In this document: positions 7,495 to 15,555 of the stretch, one piece after another | Layout: every line of letters starts with the position of its first letter | Numbering within the stretch: the first letter of the stretch is position 1 | Made by a program: the position numbers and the translations under genes | Source of the DNA: 40CM-4-68-19 sp036513415 | GTDB lineage: Bacteria > Myxococcota > Myxococcia > Myxococcales > 40CM-4-68-19 | Assembly (NCBI GenBank): GCA_036513415.1 | Contig: DATBZA010000024.1 | Span: 1-64,000 of the forward strand | Length of the DNA: 64,000 nt | Direction of reading: 5' to 3' | The notes under the pieces: generated by a model | Told to the model about the DNA's origin: nothing | What the model saw: only the letters and a program-made list of their open reading frames with translations | Databases searched by the model: none

Positions 7495-8384
7495 GACCGG
7501 CGCTCCTCGAGGAACCGGTCCAGGGCGGCGTGGATCGGCAATGGCGCCGATGCGCCCAGCAGCCGCTTCACCTTGTCCACGCGCAGGCCACATTTGAGGG
7601 GTCGCGGCGCAGGCAGCTTCAGATCGGCGAGCCGCACCGGGACGATCAGCGACTCGTCCGCCCCCAGCATGCGCGCGATTGCCCGGCAGAACTCCAGCCG
7701 GGAGATCTCGGTCGCGCCAGCGCAGTGGAACAGGCCCTGCGCTCCGGAGCGGTGGACACCGATCACCAGCTCGGCCGCGTTGTCCGCCAGGGTCGGAGAG
7801 ACCACCTGGTCGACGAAGGCCTTCACCGGCTTCCCGGAAGCGAGCGAATCGGCCGCGGTCACCGCGAAGGACTTCTTCGCTCCCTTGCGGCCGCTGTAGA
7901 TGACGGCCACCCGGCACACCGCCGCGTCGGGGGCGAGGATCAGCGCCGCTTCCTCACCAGCGCGCTTCGTCCGCGCGTACACGCCGCGCGGATTGGGGAC
8001 GTCGTCCTCGGCATAGCTGCCCCGGGTGCCGTCGAAGACGTAGTCCGTGGAGAGCGTGGTGAGCCGCGCGCCGGCGTTCGCGGCCGCCAGCGCGACCACC
8101 TCCACTGCCCGCACGTTGATCGCCCAGGCCTCCCGCGGGCTGGTCTCGCAGGCGTCGACGTCCGTCATCGCGGCGGCATGGATCACGCCGGAAGGACGAA
8201 CCGATCCGATCAGCTCCGCCAGCCTGGCGAGCTCGGACGACAGATCGATCGCGGCGTACTCGACCGGCGCGTCCACGCGCCGCTCCCCGCGTCCGACGGC
8301 GATCACCCGCTCTCCGCCCCCGGCGAGCCGCGCGGCGATGCGGCTGCCGACCAGCCCGTTCGCGCCGATCACCAGCGTGGTCAT
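7491..8384 (-). CDS. rfbD: dTDP-4-dehydrorhamnose reductase-type NAD(P)-dependent reductase
   Basis: A 297-residue extended SDR of the RmlD family. The Rossmann motif GANGLVGSRIAA is at residue 7, the catalytic region has STDYVFDG and the YARTK pair, and the C-terminal segment binds the sugar nucleotide. The enzyme normally reduces dTDP-4-keto-L-rhamnose to dTDP-L-rhamnose. The ATG overlaps the rfbB stop by 4 bases. The 3,5-epimerase rfbC/rmlC is missing from this cluster, so dTDP-L-rhamnose would need an epimerase encoded elsewhere; otherwise a different 6-deoxysugar could be made. Confidence 0.88.
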   Translation of the reverse strand: MTTLVIGANGLVGSRIAARLAGGGERVIAVGRGERRVDAPVEYAAIDLSSELARLAELIGSVRPSGVIHAAAMTDVDACETSPREAWAINVRAVEVVALAAANAGARLTTLSTDYVFDGTRGSYAEDDVPNPRGVYARTKRAGEEAALILAPDAAVCRVAVIYSGRKGAKKSFAVTAADSLASGKPVKAFVDQVVSPTLADNAAELVIGVHRSGAQGLFHCAGATEISRLEFCRAIARMLGADESLIVPVRLADLKLPAPRPLKCGLRVDKVKRLLGASAPLPIHAALDRFLEERRS

Positions 8385-9397
8385 CGTGCTCCGTAGTTGC
8401 GGTCGTAATACGTGCGATATTCTCCGGTCCGCACCCGCTCCCACCAGCCGCGGTTTCGCAAGTACCACTCCACGGTGCGCTCCAGCCCCTCGGGAAAGGC
8501 GATCCGCGGCGCCCAGCCCAGCTCCGCATGCGCCTTGCCGGCGTCGATGGCGTAGCGGCGGTCGTGCCCGGGGCGGTCCTTGACGTGCTCGATCAGCTCG
8601 CGGGCCTTTCCGAGAATCTCCAGCAGTCGCCCCACGATCAGGAGATTGGGCCATTCGTTGTCGGACCCGACGTTGTACACCTCGCCGCTCCGGCCGCGCT
8701 CCAGCGCCGCCAGGAGCGCGCGGCAGTGGTCCTCGACGTGGATCCAGTCGCGCACCTGCATGCCGTCGCCGTACACCGGAAGCTTCCGGTCCTCCAGCGC
8801 GTTCGCGATCATCAGTGGAATCAGCTTCTCCGGAAACTGGTACGGGCCGTAGTTGTTGGAGCAGCGGGTCACCACCACGTCCATGCCGAAGGTGTGCCCG
8901 TAGGCGAGCACCAGGAGATCCGCCGCGGTCTTCGAGGCGCTGTAAGGGCTGGACGGCTTGAGCGGGCTGGTCTCGCTGAACTTTCCCGCCGCGCCCAGCG
9001 ACCCGTACACCTCGTCGGTGGAGATCTGCACGAACCGGCCGACGCGCGCCTGCCGGGCGGCCTCGAGCAGCACCTGGGTCCCGGCGACGTTGGTGTCCAC
9101 GAAGATGGAAGGGCCGAGAATGCTGCGGTCGACGTGGCTCTCGGCGGCCAGGTTGAGGATCGCCTCCACCCGGTGGCTGCGGATCAGGTGCCCCACCAGC
9201 TCGGCGTTGGCGATGTCGCCGCGAACGAACACGTGACGGGGGTGTTGGCGGAGGTCTGCAAGCGACTCGGCGTTGCCCGCGTAGGTGAGCTTGTCGAGGT
9301 TCACCACCGTCCAGTCCGGCCTTTCCTGGAGCAGCAGCCGAACCAGGTTGTTGCCGATAAATCCGGCGCCGCCGGTGACGAGGACGGTGCGGGTCAC
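8381..9397 (-). CDS. rfbB: dTDP-glucose 4,6-dehydratase
   Basis: A 338-residue extended SDR. It shows GGAGFIGNNLVR at residue 9, NLAAESHVDRSI, QISTDEVYG (about 130) and YSASK (about 157), followed by RCSNNYGPYQFPEKLIPLMI, which is diagnostic for RmlB. It converts dTDP-glucose to dTDP-4-keto-6-deoxyglucose. The GTG start overlaps the stop of the thymidylyltransferase gene (GTGA). Length is close to the family norm of about 340-360 residues. Confidence 0.95.
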   Translation of the reverse strand: MTRTVLVTGGAGFIGNNLVRLLLQERPDWTVVNLDKLTYAGNAESLADLRQHPRHVFVRGDIANAELVGHLIRSHRVEAILNLAAESHVDRSILGPSIFVDTNVAGTQVLLEAARQARVGRFVQISTDEVYGSLGAAGKFSETSPLKPSSPYSASKTAADLLVLAYGHTFGMDVVVTRCSNNYGPYQFPEKLIPLMIANALEDRKLPVYGDGMQVRDWIHVEDHCRALLAALERGRSGEVYNVGSDNEWPNLLIVGRLLEILGKARELIEHVKDRPGHDRRYAIDAGKAHAELGWAPRIAFPEGLERTVEWYLRNRGWWERVRTGEYRTYYDRNYGAR

Positions 9398-10104
9398 TCC
9401 GCCCTCAGCAGCTCGTTCGCCGCGGCCAGCGACTCGAACGTTCCGGCATCCGTCCACCAGCCCTGTAGCCGGTCGCAGTGCAGCGATCCTTCGCGCAGGT
9501 AGTGGTTGTTGACGTCGGTGATCTCCAGCTCGCCGCGGCCGCTGGGCTTGAGGGTGCGGATCACGTCGAAGACCTGGGTATCGTAGAAGTAGATTCCCAC
9601 CACGGCCAGGTCGCTCTTCGGGCGCTTCGGCTTCTCCACGATCCGGACCACCCGCGAGCCTTCCACCTCGGCGACGCCGTAGCGTTGCGGATCATCCACC
9701 GTCTTCAAGAGGAGCCGCGCGCCCCGGCCCTGCTCGCGGAACGCGCTCAAGTAGGGACCGATCGGATCCTGGAAGATGTTGTCCCCCAGGATCACGCAGA
9801 GCAGCTCCTTGCCGGCGAAATTCTCGGCCAGGCCGAGCGCCTGCGCGATCCCGCCCGCCTCGTCCTGCACCTTGTAGGTAAAGCGGCAGCCGAAGTCCTT
9901 GCCAGAGCCCAGCAGGGTCACCACGTCGCCCATGTGCTCGACGCCGGTGACGATGAGGATCTCCTCGACCCCCGCGGCGGTGAGCTTGCGGACGGGATGG
10001 AAGATCATCGGCTCCCGACCGACCGGAAGCAGGTGCTTGTTGGTGACCTTGGTGAGCGGAAACAGGCGCGAGCCGGTTCCACCGGCAAGGACGATACCCT
10101 TCAT
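9394..10104 (-). CDS. rfbA: Glucose-1-phosphate thymidylyltransferase, short form
   Basis: A 236-residue nucleotidyltransferase. The N-terminal signature GGTGSRLFPLT and the metal-binding Asp in VILGDNIFQD are clear, as is VEKPKRP. It makes dTDP-glucose from glucose-1-phosphate and dTTP. It is about 50 residues shorter than classical RmlA because the C-terminal dimer/allosteric part is missing, as in the short StrD-like/archaeal-type branch, so feedback control may differ. The ATG has a good AAGGAG site. It is the first gene of the rfbA-rfbB-rfbD-wzm-wzt operon, and the preceding gene ends in its own terminator. Confidence 0.9.
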   Translation of the reverse strand: MKGIVLAGGTGSRLFPLTKVTNKHLLPVGREPMIFHPVRKLTAAGVEEILIVTGVEHMGDVVTLLGSGKDFGCRFTYKVQDEAGGIAQALGLAENFAGKELLCVILGDNIFQDPIGPYLSAFREQGRGARLLLKTVDDPQRYGVAEVEGSRVVRIVEKPKRPKSDLAVVGIYFYDTQVFDVIRTLKPSGRGELEITDVNNHYLREGSLHCDRLQGWWTDAGTFESLAAANELLRAE

Positions 10105-10151
10105 CGTTGCTCCTTCGACGGCGCGCGTTGTGCCAGAAATGCGCCGCAAAG

Positions 10152-10183
10152 CCAAGAAAGACCGCCGAAAAAGCGCGGCGGTC
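10152..10183 (-). terminator. Rho-independent terminator after the lptF/G-type gene
   Basis: On the minus strand GACCGCCG (10183-10176) and CGGCGGTC (10167-10160) form an 8-bp perfect stem around CGCTTTTT, followed by TTTCTTGG. The first arm overlaps the TGA stop codon (10184-10182) of the permease gene. It separates the purH-purD-lptG transcript from the rfb operon. Confidence 0.75.
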
Positions 10184-11240
10184 ACGTCCTCCAAAACGTG
10201 AGCGAGGCGATGGCCCCGCTGACCAGGCCGGGGATGCAGGCAGCGATCCACGGCTCGATCCCGCCGGAGACCGAAATCGAGTGCGCGATCACCGACGCCG
10301 CCCACAGCACCATCGAGAATCCCATCCCCAGCGCTACCGCCCCGGCCAGCGGCATCCGGCGGCGAGGCCGCTGAAGCATGAAGGTCAGCCCGACCGCGGC
10401 CAGCGCGGCCGGGATGAGCTGGACCGGGTTCGCGACCCGCTCGGCGAGGGCCACCTCGTACTCTCGCGCACGCTGACCGGTCGTTTCCCGCCTGCGCACC
10501 TGCTCGCGGAGCTGCCGCCAGGGAAGCTGCCGCGGGCGTCCGCTGCGCAGCTCCAGTTCCGCGGGGCTTTCCGGGAACCGTTGCTCCAGCACGGCGAGAC
10601 GGCGTTCGACGATGGTCCCGCCTGGCCCGCCGTACAGCTCATACAGCGTCTCCACGGCGTCGAGCAGCCGCCAGCGGCAGCCGTTGGGAGCACCGGGGTC
10701 GCAACCGGCCCCGCCGCCGACCGGTTCGATCCGGCGGGCAACGATGCGTCGCGAAAGTCGGAAGGGGGGCGCGATCTCGAGCACGGTGGCCGGCTCCCAG
10801 CCGCCGTTGCGCTGCGGACCGAGATGGTAGATGCGGCCTTGCTTGCCCCGCAGCCACGACGACCCGGCGTGATAGGTCGCCCAGTCGCCCCAGCGGTTGA
10901 AGCGCTTGACCTGGATCTCTTCCGCCCGCGCGTCCGCGTCCACCACCACCTGCTCACCCAGCCAGAACAGTCCCGCGCCGAGCACCGCGGCGAAGGCCGC
11001 GATCGGGATCGCCAGCCGCACCGGCCGGACTCCGAGGGCGAGGAGCGCCGTCAGCTCGCCGCGGCGTGAGAGCAGCGTCACCACCAGGGCCGCCGCGATG
11101 ATCAACGCGGCGGGAGCGAGCTGGTATGCGACCACCGCCGCCTTGTTCGCGTACAGCTCGGCCGCCGCACGTCCCCAGGCGCGGCCGGAATACGTGTGCG
11201 CCCGGTCCGCGAAGTCGATCACCAGGTAGATGAGCACCAC
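10182..11240 (-). CDS. LptF/LptG-family LPS transport permease
   Basis: At least 352 residues of the YjgP/YjgQ (LptF/LptG) family. N-terminal hydrophobic segments, a large periplasmic beta-jellyroll region (about residues 115-270) and a C-terminal block of three hydrophobic segments (after AERVANPVQLIPAALAAVGL) match the family layout. The complex with LptB extracts LPS from the inner membrane. The GTG start given cuts the usual first helix: the frame stays open upstream through LILSELLRLFVATLGG to the purD stop at 11331, with only CTG codons available (11288, 11330). The true start is probably one of these. Only one of the two expected paralogues is here. Confidence 0.85.
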   Translation of the reverse strand: MVLIYLVIDFADRAHTYSGRAWGRAAAELYANKAAVVAYQLAPAALIIAAALVVTLLSRRGELTALLALGVRPVRLAIPIAAFAAVLGAGLFWLGEQVVVDADARAEEIQVKRFNRWGDWATYHAGSSWLRGKQGRIYHLGPQRNGGWEPATVLEIAPPFRLSRRIVARRIEPVGGGAGCDPGAPNGCRWRLLDAVETLYELYGGPGGTIVERRLAVLEQRFPESPAELELRSGRPRQLPWRQLREQVRRRETTGQRAREYEVALAERVANPVQLIPAALAAVGLTFMLQRPRRRMPLAGAVALGMGFSMVLWAASVIAHSISVSGGIEPWIAACIPGLVSGAIASLTFWRT

Positions 11241-11330
11241 CCCGCCGAGCGTCGCGACGAAGAGGCGGAGAAGCTCCGACAGGATCAGGCGATCGAGCTG
11301 ACCACCAAGTTTTTGCCGCCCGCGGACCAG

Positions 11331-12572
11331 TTACGGCTCCGCCGCCCCGACGTCGGATCGGCGCTGCATCCCGGCGAAGGAGATGCGGGCCGCCGCCCCG
11401 TAGGCGCGGGCGCGCGCCTGCGCAGGCCCGGCGCCGAGCGCCGCGACGGTGAGGACCCGCCCGCCCCCGGTCACCACTTGGTCGGCCGAGAGCCGCGTGC
11501 CGGCATGCAGGATCCAGAGATCGTCTCCTTCCTCCGCCGCGAGCGCCCTCAGGCCGTGGATCTCGTCCATCGCTCGCGGGGCGCCGGGATATCCGTGCGC
11601 CGCGAGCACCACCGCCACAGCGGTGCGCGAATCCCAGACCGGCTTCTGCCCCGCGAGGCGCCGCTGCGCGGCGGCGAAGAAGAGCGGGAGCGGGTCGCTG
11701 CGGAGCCGGAGCAGGATGGCCTGCGCCTCCGGGTCGCCGAGGCGGCAGTTGAACTCCAGCACCCTGGGTCCGCCGGGAGTCAGCATCAGTCCCGCGTACA
11801 GCGCCCCCACGAACGGTGTTCCCCGCCGTGCCAGCTCGCGCACGGTGGGCTCGAGGACGGTTCGCACCACCTCCTGCACCAGAACCGGCGTCGCGTCCGA
11901 AGGCGGGCAGATGGCGCCCATTCCGCCCGTGTTCGGACCCTGGTCGCCATCGAGCAGCCGCTTGTGGTCCCGGGCGGGGGGAAGCGGCAGCACGGTCTCT
12001 CCGTCACAGAGGGCGATGATCGAGATCTCGCGGCCGGTCAGCCGCTCCTCGATCAGCAGCCTCAAGCCCGGCTTCCACAGCTCGTCGACGGCCGCCGCCG
12101 CCCCGGCGCCATCGTCGGCCACGATCACGCCCTTGCCCGCCGCCAGCCCGTCGAGCTTCACCACGCAGGCGCCCCGGCGGCGCGCGTGTTCGCGAGCCGC
12201 AGCCGGGTCCTCGAACAATTCCGCGCGCGGGGTCAGCACGCCGGCGGCGCGCATGACATCCTTTGCAAAAGCCTTGGACGATTCGATGCGGGCCGCAGCC
12301 TGGATCGGACCGAAGCAGGGAACTCCCCGCTGCGCCATGCGGTCGGCGAATCCCTCCGCCAGAGGAGCTTCCGGGCCCACCACGACGAGGTCGGGCGACT
12401 CCGCCAGCGCCGCGTCCGCGAGGGAGGGCTGCGCCGGCATGCAGCGCGCTTCGCGCGCGATGCCCGGATTGCCGGGGATGGCGACGATCTCGCGATTCCC
12501 TCCGCCCCGCCGCAGCGCCCGCACCAGCGCGTGCTCCCGCCCTCCGCTCCCGATCACGACGACCTTGGTCAT
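11331..12572 (-). CDS. purD: Phosphoribosylamine-glycine ligase
   Basis: A 413-residue ATP-grasp enzyme catalysing the second step of purine synthesis (phosphoribosylamine + glycine + ATP to GAR). Visible are GSGGREHAL at residue 8, the ATP-grasp core VVKLDGLAAGKGVIVADD, DHKRLLDGDQGPNTGGMGA (about residue 206) and EFNCRLGDPEAQAIL, all diagnostic of PurD. It lies 15 bp after purH, and its stop borders the lptF/G-type gene. Length is typical. Confidence 0.97.
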   Translation of the reverse strand: MTKVVVIGSGGREHALVRALRRGGGNREIVAIPGNPGIAREARCMPAQPSLADAALAESPDLVVVGPEAPLAEGFADRMAQRGVPCFGPIQAAARIESSKAFAKDVMRAAGVLTPRAELFEDPAAAREHARRRGACVVKLDGLAAGKGVIVADDGAGAAAAVDELWKPGLRLLIEERLTGREISIIALCDGETVLPLPPARDHKRLLDGDQGPNTGGMGAICPPSDATPVLVQEVVRTVLEPTVRELARRGTPFVGALYAGLMLTPGGPRVLEFNCRLGDPEAQAILLRLRSDPLPLFFAAAQRRLAGQKPVWDSRTAVAVVLAAHGYPGAPRAMDEIHGLRALAAEEGDDLWILHAGTRLSADQVVTGGGRVLTVAALGAGPAQARARAYGAAARISFAGMQRRSDVGAAEP

Positions 12573-12587
12573 TTCTACGCCGTCATC

Positions 12588-14180
12588 TCAGTGCCGGAAG
12601 TGCCGCACGCCGGTGAAGACCATCGCCAGGCCCAGCCGATCCGCCGCCGCGATCACCTCGTCGTCCCGCACCGACCCTCCGGGCTGGGCCACCGCGGTGA
12701 CTCCGGCGCGCGCGGCTTCCTCTACTCCGTCCGGAAAGGGAAAGAAGGCGTCGGATCCCAGCGCCGCTCCCCGCGCCTTTTCTCCCGCGCGCTGGGCTGC
12801 GATGCGCACCGAATCGACCCGGTTGGTCTGGCCCATCCCGATTCCCACCGTCACGTCCTTGCGCGCGAGCACGATGGCGTTGGACTTGACGTGCTTCACC
12901 ACGCTCCAGGCGAACGCCAGCGCCTCCAACTCGTCCGGCGTGGGCTCGCGTCGGGTCACCACCTTCCACCCGCGCGGGTCCGCGTCCGCCAGATCGCGAG
13001 ACTGTAAGAGAAGCCCTCCGGGCACGCTGCGCAGCTCGCGCGGTTCGGGAGTCCAGGCGTCGCGCCCTTCCGCCAGCAGCGGGACCTCCAGCAGCCGCAG
13101 CGACTTCTTCCCCTTCAGCGCGTCGAGCGCGCCGCGCTCGAAACCCGGCGCGATCACAGCCTCCAGGAAGGTCTCCGCCAGCGCAGCGCCGGTCGCCGCA
13201 TCCACCGGATGGCTGAGGGCGACGATCCCGCCGAACGCGCTCACCGGATCGGCGTCGCGCGCCATCCGGTAGGCGTCGAACACGGTGGCTGCCCGGGCGG
13301 CCCCGCAAGGATTGGTGTGTTTGACGATCACCGCGGCCGCCGGCCCCTCGGGGCCCAGGGCGTGCTCCTTGAGCGCTTCGAGCGCGGCCGAGCCGTCCAG
13401 CAGGTTGTTGAAGGAGAGCTCCTTCCCCTGCAGCTGCCGGGCCGTGGCCAGCGTGGGTTCCCTGGGCTGCGGCACCGCGGCGTAGAAGGCTGCTCGCTGG
13501 TGGGGGTTCTCGCCGTAGCGAAGGGATTGGAGCCGGCGGTACTCCGGCAGAGGAGGAGACTCCGCAAACCCGCCACCCTCCTCCGGGTGCGCCTTCGCGA
13601 TCTGCTCGGCCAGCCAGCCGGCGATGGCCGCGTCGTACGCGCTGGTGTGGGCGTAGGCGCGCGCCTGCAGTCGCTGGCGGGTGCTCTCGTGCACCTCGCG
13701 CTTCTGCTGCAGCTCGGCCAGCACCACCCCGTAGTCGGCGGGATCCACGATCACCGTCACGTACTCGGCGTTCTTCGCCGCGGACCGGATCATCGACGGC
13801 CCGCCGATGTCGATGTTCTCGATCACCTGCTCATGGGGCAGCCCTTTCGCGACCGCCTCGCGGAAGGGGTACAGGTTCACCACCACCAGATCGATCGGCT
13901 GGAGTCCCTGCTTCTCGATGTCCGCCTGGTCCGAGGCGAGCTTGCGGCGCGCCAGGATGCCGCCGTGGACCTTCGGGTGCAGCGTCTTCACGCGACCGCC
14001 CAGCATCTCCGGCGCGCCGGTGAAATCCTGGACCTGCTTGACCTTGACGCCTTCGCTGGAGAGGAGCGAGGCGGTGCCGCCGGTCGAGAGGATCTCGATC
14101 CCCAGCGCCGACAGGCCGCGGGCAAAGTCGACCAGGCCGGTCTTGTCGGAGACGCTGATCAGGGCGCGTGCCACGGTCAT
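12588..14180 (-). CDS. purH: Bifunctional AICAR formyltransferase / IMP cyclohydrolase
   Basis: A 530-residue two-domain enzyme for the last two steps to IMP. The N-terminal MGS-like cyclohydrolase domain (about residues 1-190) has SVSDKTG, STGGTA and GRVKTLHPKVHGGIL. The C-terminal transformylase has LRYGENPHQ, GKELSFNNLLD, VIVKHTNPCGAA (catalytic Lys-His) and ends VFTGVRHFRH, as in most PurH proteins. It forms a pair with purD. The upstream intergenic region carries a 19-bp direct repeat. Confidence 0.97.
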   Translation of the reverse strand: MTVARALISVSDKTGLVDFARGLSALGIEILSTGGTASLLSSEGVKVKQVQDFTGAPEMLGGRVKTLHPKVHGGILARRKLASDQADIEKQGLQPIDLVVVNLYPFREAVAKGLPHEQVIENIDIGGPSMIRSAAKNAEYVTVIVDPADYGVVLAELQQKREVHESTRQRLQARAYAHTSAYDAAIAGWLAEQIAKAHPEEGGGFAESPPLPEYRRLQSLRYGENPHQRAAFYAAVPQPREPTLATARQLQGKELSFNNLLDGSAALEALKEHALGPEGPAAAVIVKHTNPCGAARAATVFDAYRMARDADPVSAFGGIVALSHPVDAATGAALAETFLEAVIAPGFERGALDALKGKKSLRLLEVPLLAEGRDAWTPEPRELRSVPGGLLLQSRDLADADPRGWKVVTRREPTPDELEALAFAWSVVKHVKSNAIVLARKDVTVGIGMGQTNRVDSVRIAAQRAGEKARGAALGSDAFFPFPDGVEEAARAGVTAVAQPGGSVRDDEVIAAADRLGLAMVFTGVRHFRH

Positions 14181-14210
14181 GACGCGTCCATACCACAGCT
14201 AGAAGTCCCC

Positions 14211-14276
14211 CTGAGGTGTAGCGGCGCCGGGGGGCATCAGAGGCTCAAGCGTAGGCGCTGAGGTGTAGCGGCGCCG
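14211..14276. repeat. 19-bp direct repeat upstream of purH, with a 12-mer shared with 2980-2991
   Basis: CTGAGGTGTAGCGGCGCCG occurs at 14211-14229 and again at 14258-14276 without mismatch. Between them GCTCAAGCGTAG (14243-14254) recurs exactly at 2980-2991, in the gap upstream of the ubiA-type gene. All copies lie in intergenic DNA just upstream of minus-strand genes. Function unknown: a small dispersed element or regulator sites are both possible. Confidence 0.6.
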
Positions 14277-14279
14277 CGC

Positions 14280-14771
14280 CTAGTCGTCGTCGTCGTCCGT
14301 GAGCCTCGGGGCCTCGTCGTCCGCGATCACCCGCAGCTTGGCCAGGCCGCGCATCTCGAGCTGGCGCACGCGTTCGCGGGTCAGGTTCATGATCACCCCG
14401 ACCTCCTCCAGCGTGATGCCCGCGCGGTCGGCCACGTCCAGGGCGCAGGTCTCGGAGAGCTCCCACAACTCCTTGTCGGGGAAGTTCATCTTCACCGACC
14501 CGGTGCGGGGGTTCACGTCGACGTAGAGGTTGTACTTGCAGGAGACGTAGGGGCAGGGCCGTTCTCCCTCGGCGCAGTCGCCGCGCGTCTTGGGACGCGT
14601 GGCGTCCAGCTCGGACATGAACCCCTGCAGCTCTGGATCGAGTCCGCCGGAGGCGGCCTGCTGCCGGAAGAGCCGCGCCATCTCCTTGCGGCTCATGGTC
14701 CGCGCCCGCTGCCGCGGCTTGTCTTCCGGATCCTCGATGACGGGGAGAACGCTGCGCTTCGGCTCGCTCAT
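14280..14771 (-). CDS. Orphan sigma-70 region-4 DNA-binding protein
   Basis: A 163-residue protein. Residues about 113-150 (LDVADRAGITLEEVGVIMN followed by LTRERVRQLE) match the sigma-70 region 4.2 helix-turn-helix that contacts -35 promoter elements, but regions 1-3 are absent, so it is not a complete sigma factor. The middle has a CAEGERPCPYVSC cluster with three Cys that could bind metal. The C-terminus is an Asp run. It starts 7 bp after the MerR-type gene, so the two are probably co-transcribed. It may act as a promoter-specific regulator; the target is unknown. Confidence 0.75.
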   Translation of the reverse strand: MSEPKRSVLPVIEDPEDKPRQRARTMSRKEMARLFRQQAASGGLDPELQGFMSELDATRPKTRGDCAEGERPCPYVSCKYNLYVDVNPRTGSVKMNFPDKELWELSETCALDVADRAGITLEEVGVIMNLTRERVRQLEMRGLAKLRVIADDEAPRLTDDDDD

Positions 14772-14778
14772 AAAAGCC

Positions 14779-15291
14779 TTACCCCTTCCCGGGCTCTTCC
14801 CGTGCGGTGATTTCGGAGACCGTACGCTCCATGTCCTTGACGAACTGATTCGCCTGCTTGCGGCTCTCGGCGAGGAGCCGCTCCAGCTCCTTGCGCCGTG
14901 AAGGCCTCAACTCCGGCTTCTCCGCGACCGCCTTCTCCAGGGCCGCGAAGAGCTCGTCCAGCGACCGCTCCACTCCGTCCAGCTGGCCGCGAAAGAAGAT
15001 GAACGAGTGCCGGATGTCCTCCAGCGTCATCCCTTCGTCCATCAGCGACTTGATCACGTGGATCCGGCGCGCCGCGCTCGCCGGGTAAAGGCCCTTCGAC
15101 CCGCGGTGCTTGCCCTTCTCTCCCACCCGCCGGCTGCGCGGGAGCAACCCCAGCTGCACGTACTTGCGGAACGTCGCCTGTGCGAGCTTCACGCCGCGCG
15201 GCGCGAAAAATTCGACGATCTGGGAGGCGGAGATCCCTTGCGGATACTCCGCCTCCAGCGCGTCGAAGACGTCCAGTTCGCGCTGCGCCAT
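14779..15291 (-). CDS. MerR-type transcriptional regulator
   Basis: A 170-residue regulator. Residues about 18-90 form a winged-helix MerR-like DNA-binding domain (ISASQIVEFF, TFRKYVQLGLLPRSRR, GLYPASAARRIHVIKSLMDE), followed by a long helix likely to dimerise. No obvious C-terminal ligand domain is present; the tail is a charged coiled coil. The ATG at 15291 has a GAGGGG site; longer readings upstream lack similarity. It heads a two-gene operon with the sigma region-4 protein. A TTGACA box lies upstream. Confidence 0.82.
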   Translation of the reverse strand: MAQRELDVFDALEAEYPQGISASQIVEFFAPRGVKLAQATFRKYVQLGLLPRSRRVGEKGKHRGSKGLYPASAARRIHVIKSLMDEGMTLEDIRHSFIFFRGQLDGVERSLDELFAALEKAVAEKPELRPSRRKELERLLAESRKQANQFVKDMERTVSEITAREEPGKG

Positions 15292-15400
15292 CGCCCCCTC
15301 GCTCAAGGTCCTGCCCGCCTCCCACGCCCTCGCCCGCCAGCTGATGCTTTGAATAGCCTCGCGTGAATGCATTCGCAGGAGTAGCGTATCTTGAATAGCG

Positions 15401-15406
15401 TGTCAA
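15401..15406 (-). promoter_or_regulatory. Candidate -35 box for the MerR / sigma-like operon, with TTGAATAGC repeat
   Basis: The minus strand reads TTGACA at 15406-15401. No good -10 is seen 17 bp on (TACTCC). TTGAATAGC (plus strand) occurs twice nearby, about 40 bp apart (near 15351 and 15391). The region 15292-15555 holds no gene. MerR regulators often use promoters with abnormal spacing, which fits but is not proven. Confidence 0.35.
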
Positions 15407-15555
15407 CGATTGCACTCGCGCCGCCCCGAGGGAGGCGAGGACAGCGACGAGAGGAAGCAGCGGGTGAGCCAGCGATCGCACGCCTGCAAGTTCCGCATTT
15501 CTGGAGGGCATTCGTCAATCGGGTCGGCAAAGCCGTGCGAACGTCGCAGATGCAC

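Noticed and set aside
10121..10135. TGGCAC-N7-GC resembling a sigma-54 promoter before rfbA
   Set aside because: The implied transcription start would fall within the ribosome site 5 bases before the ATG.
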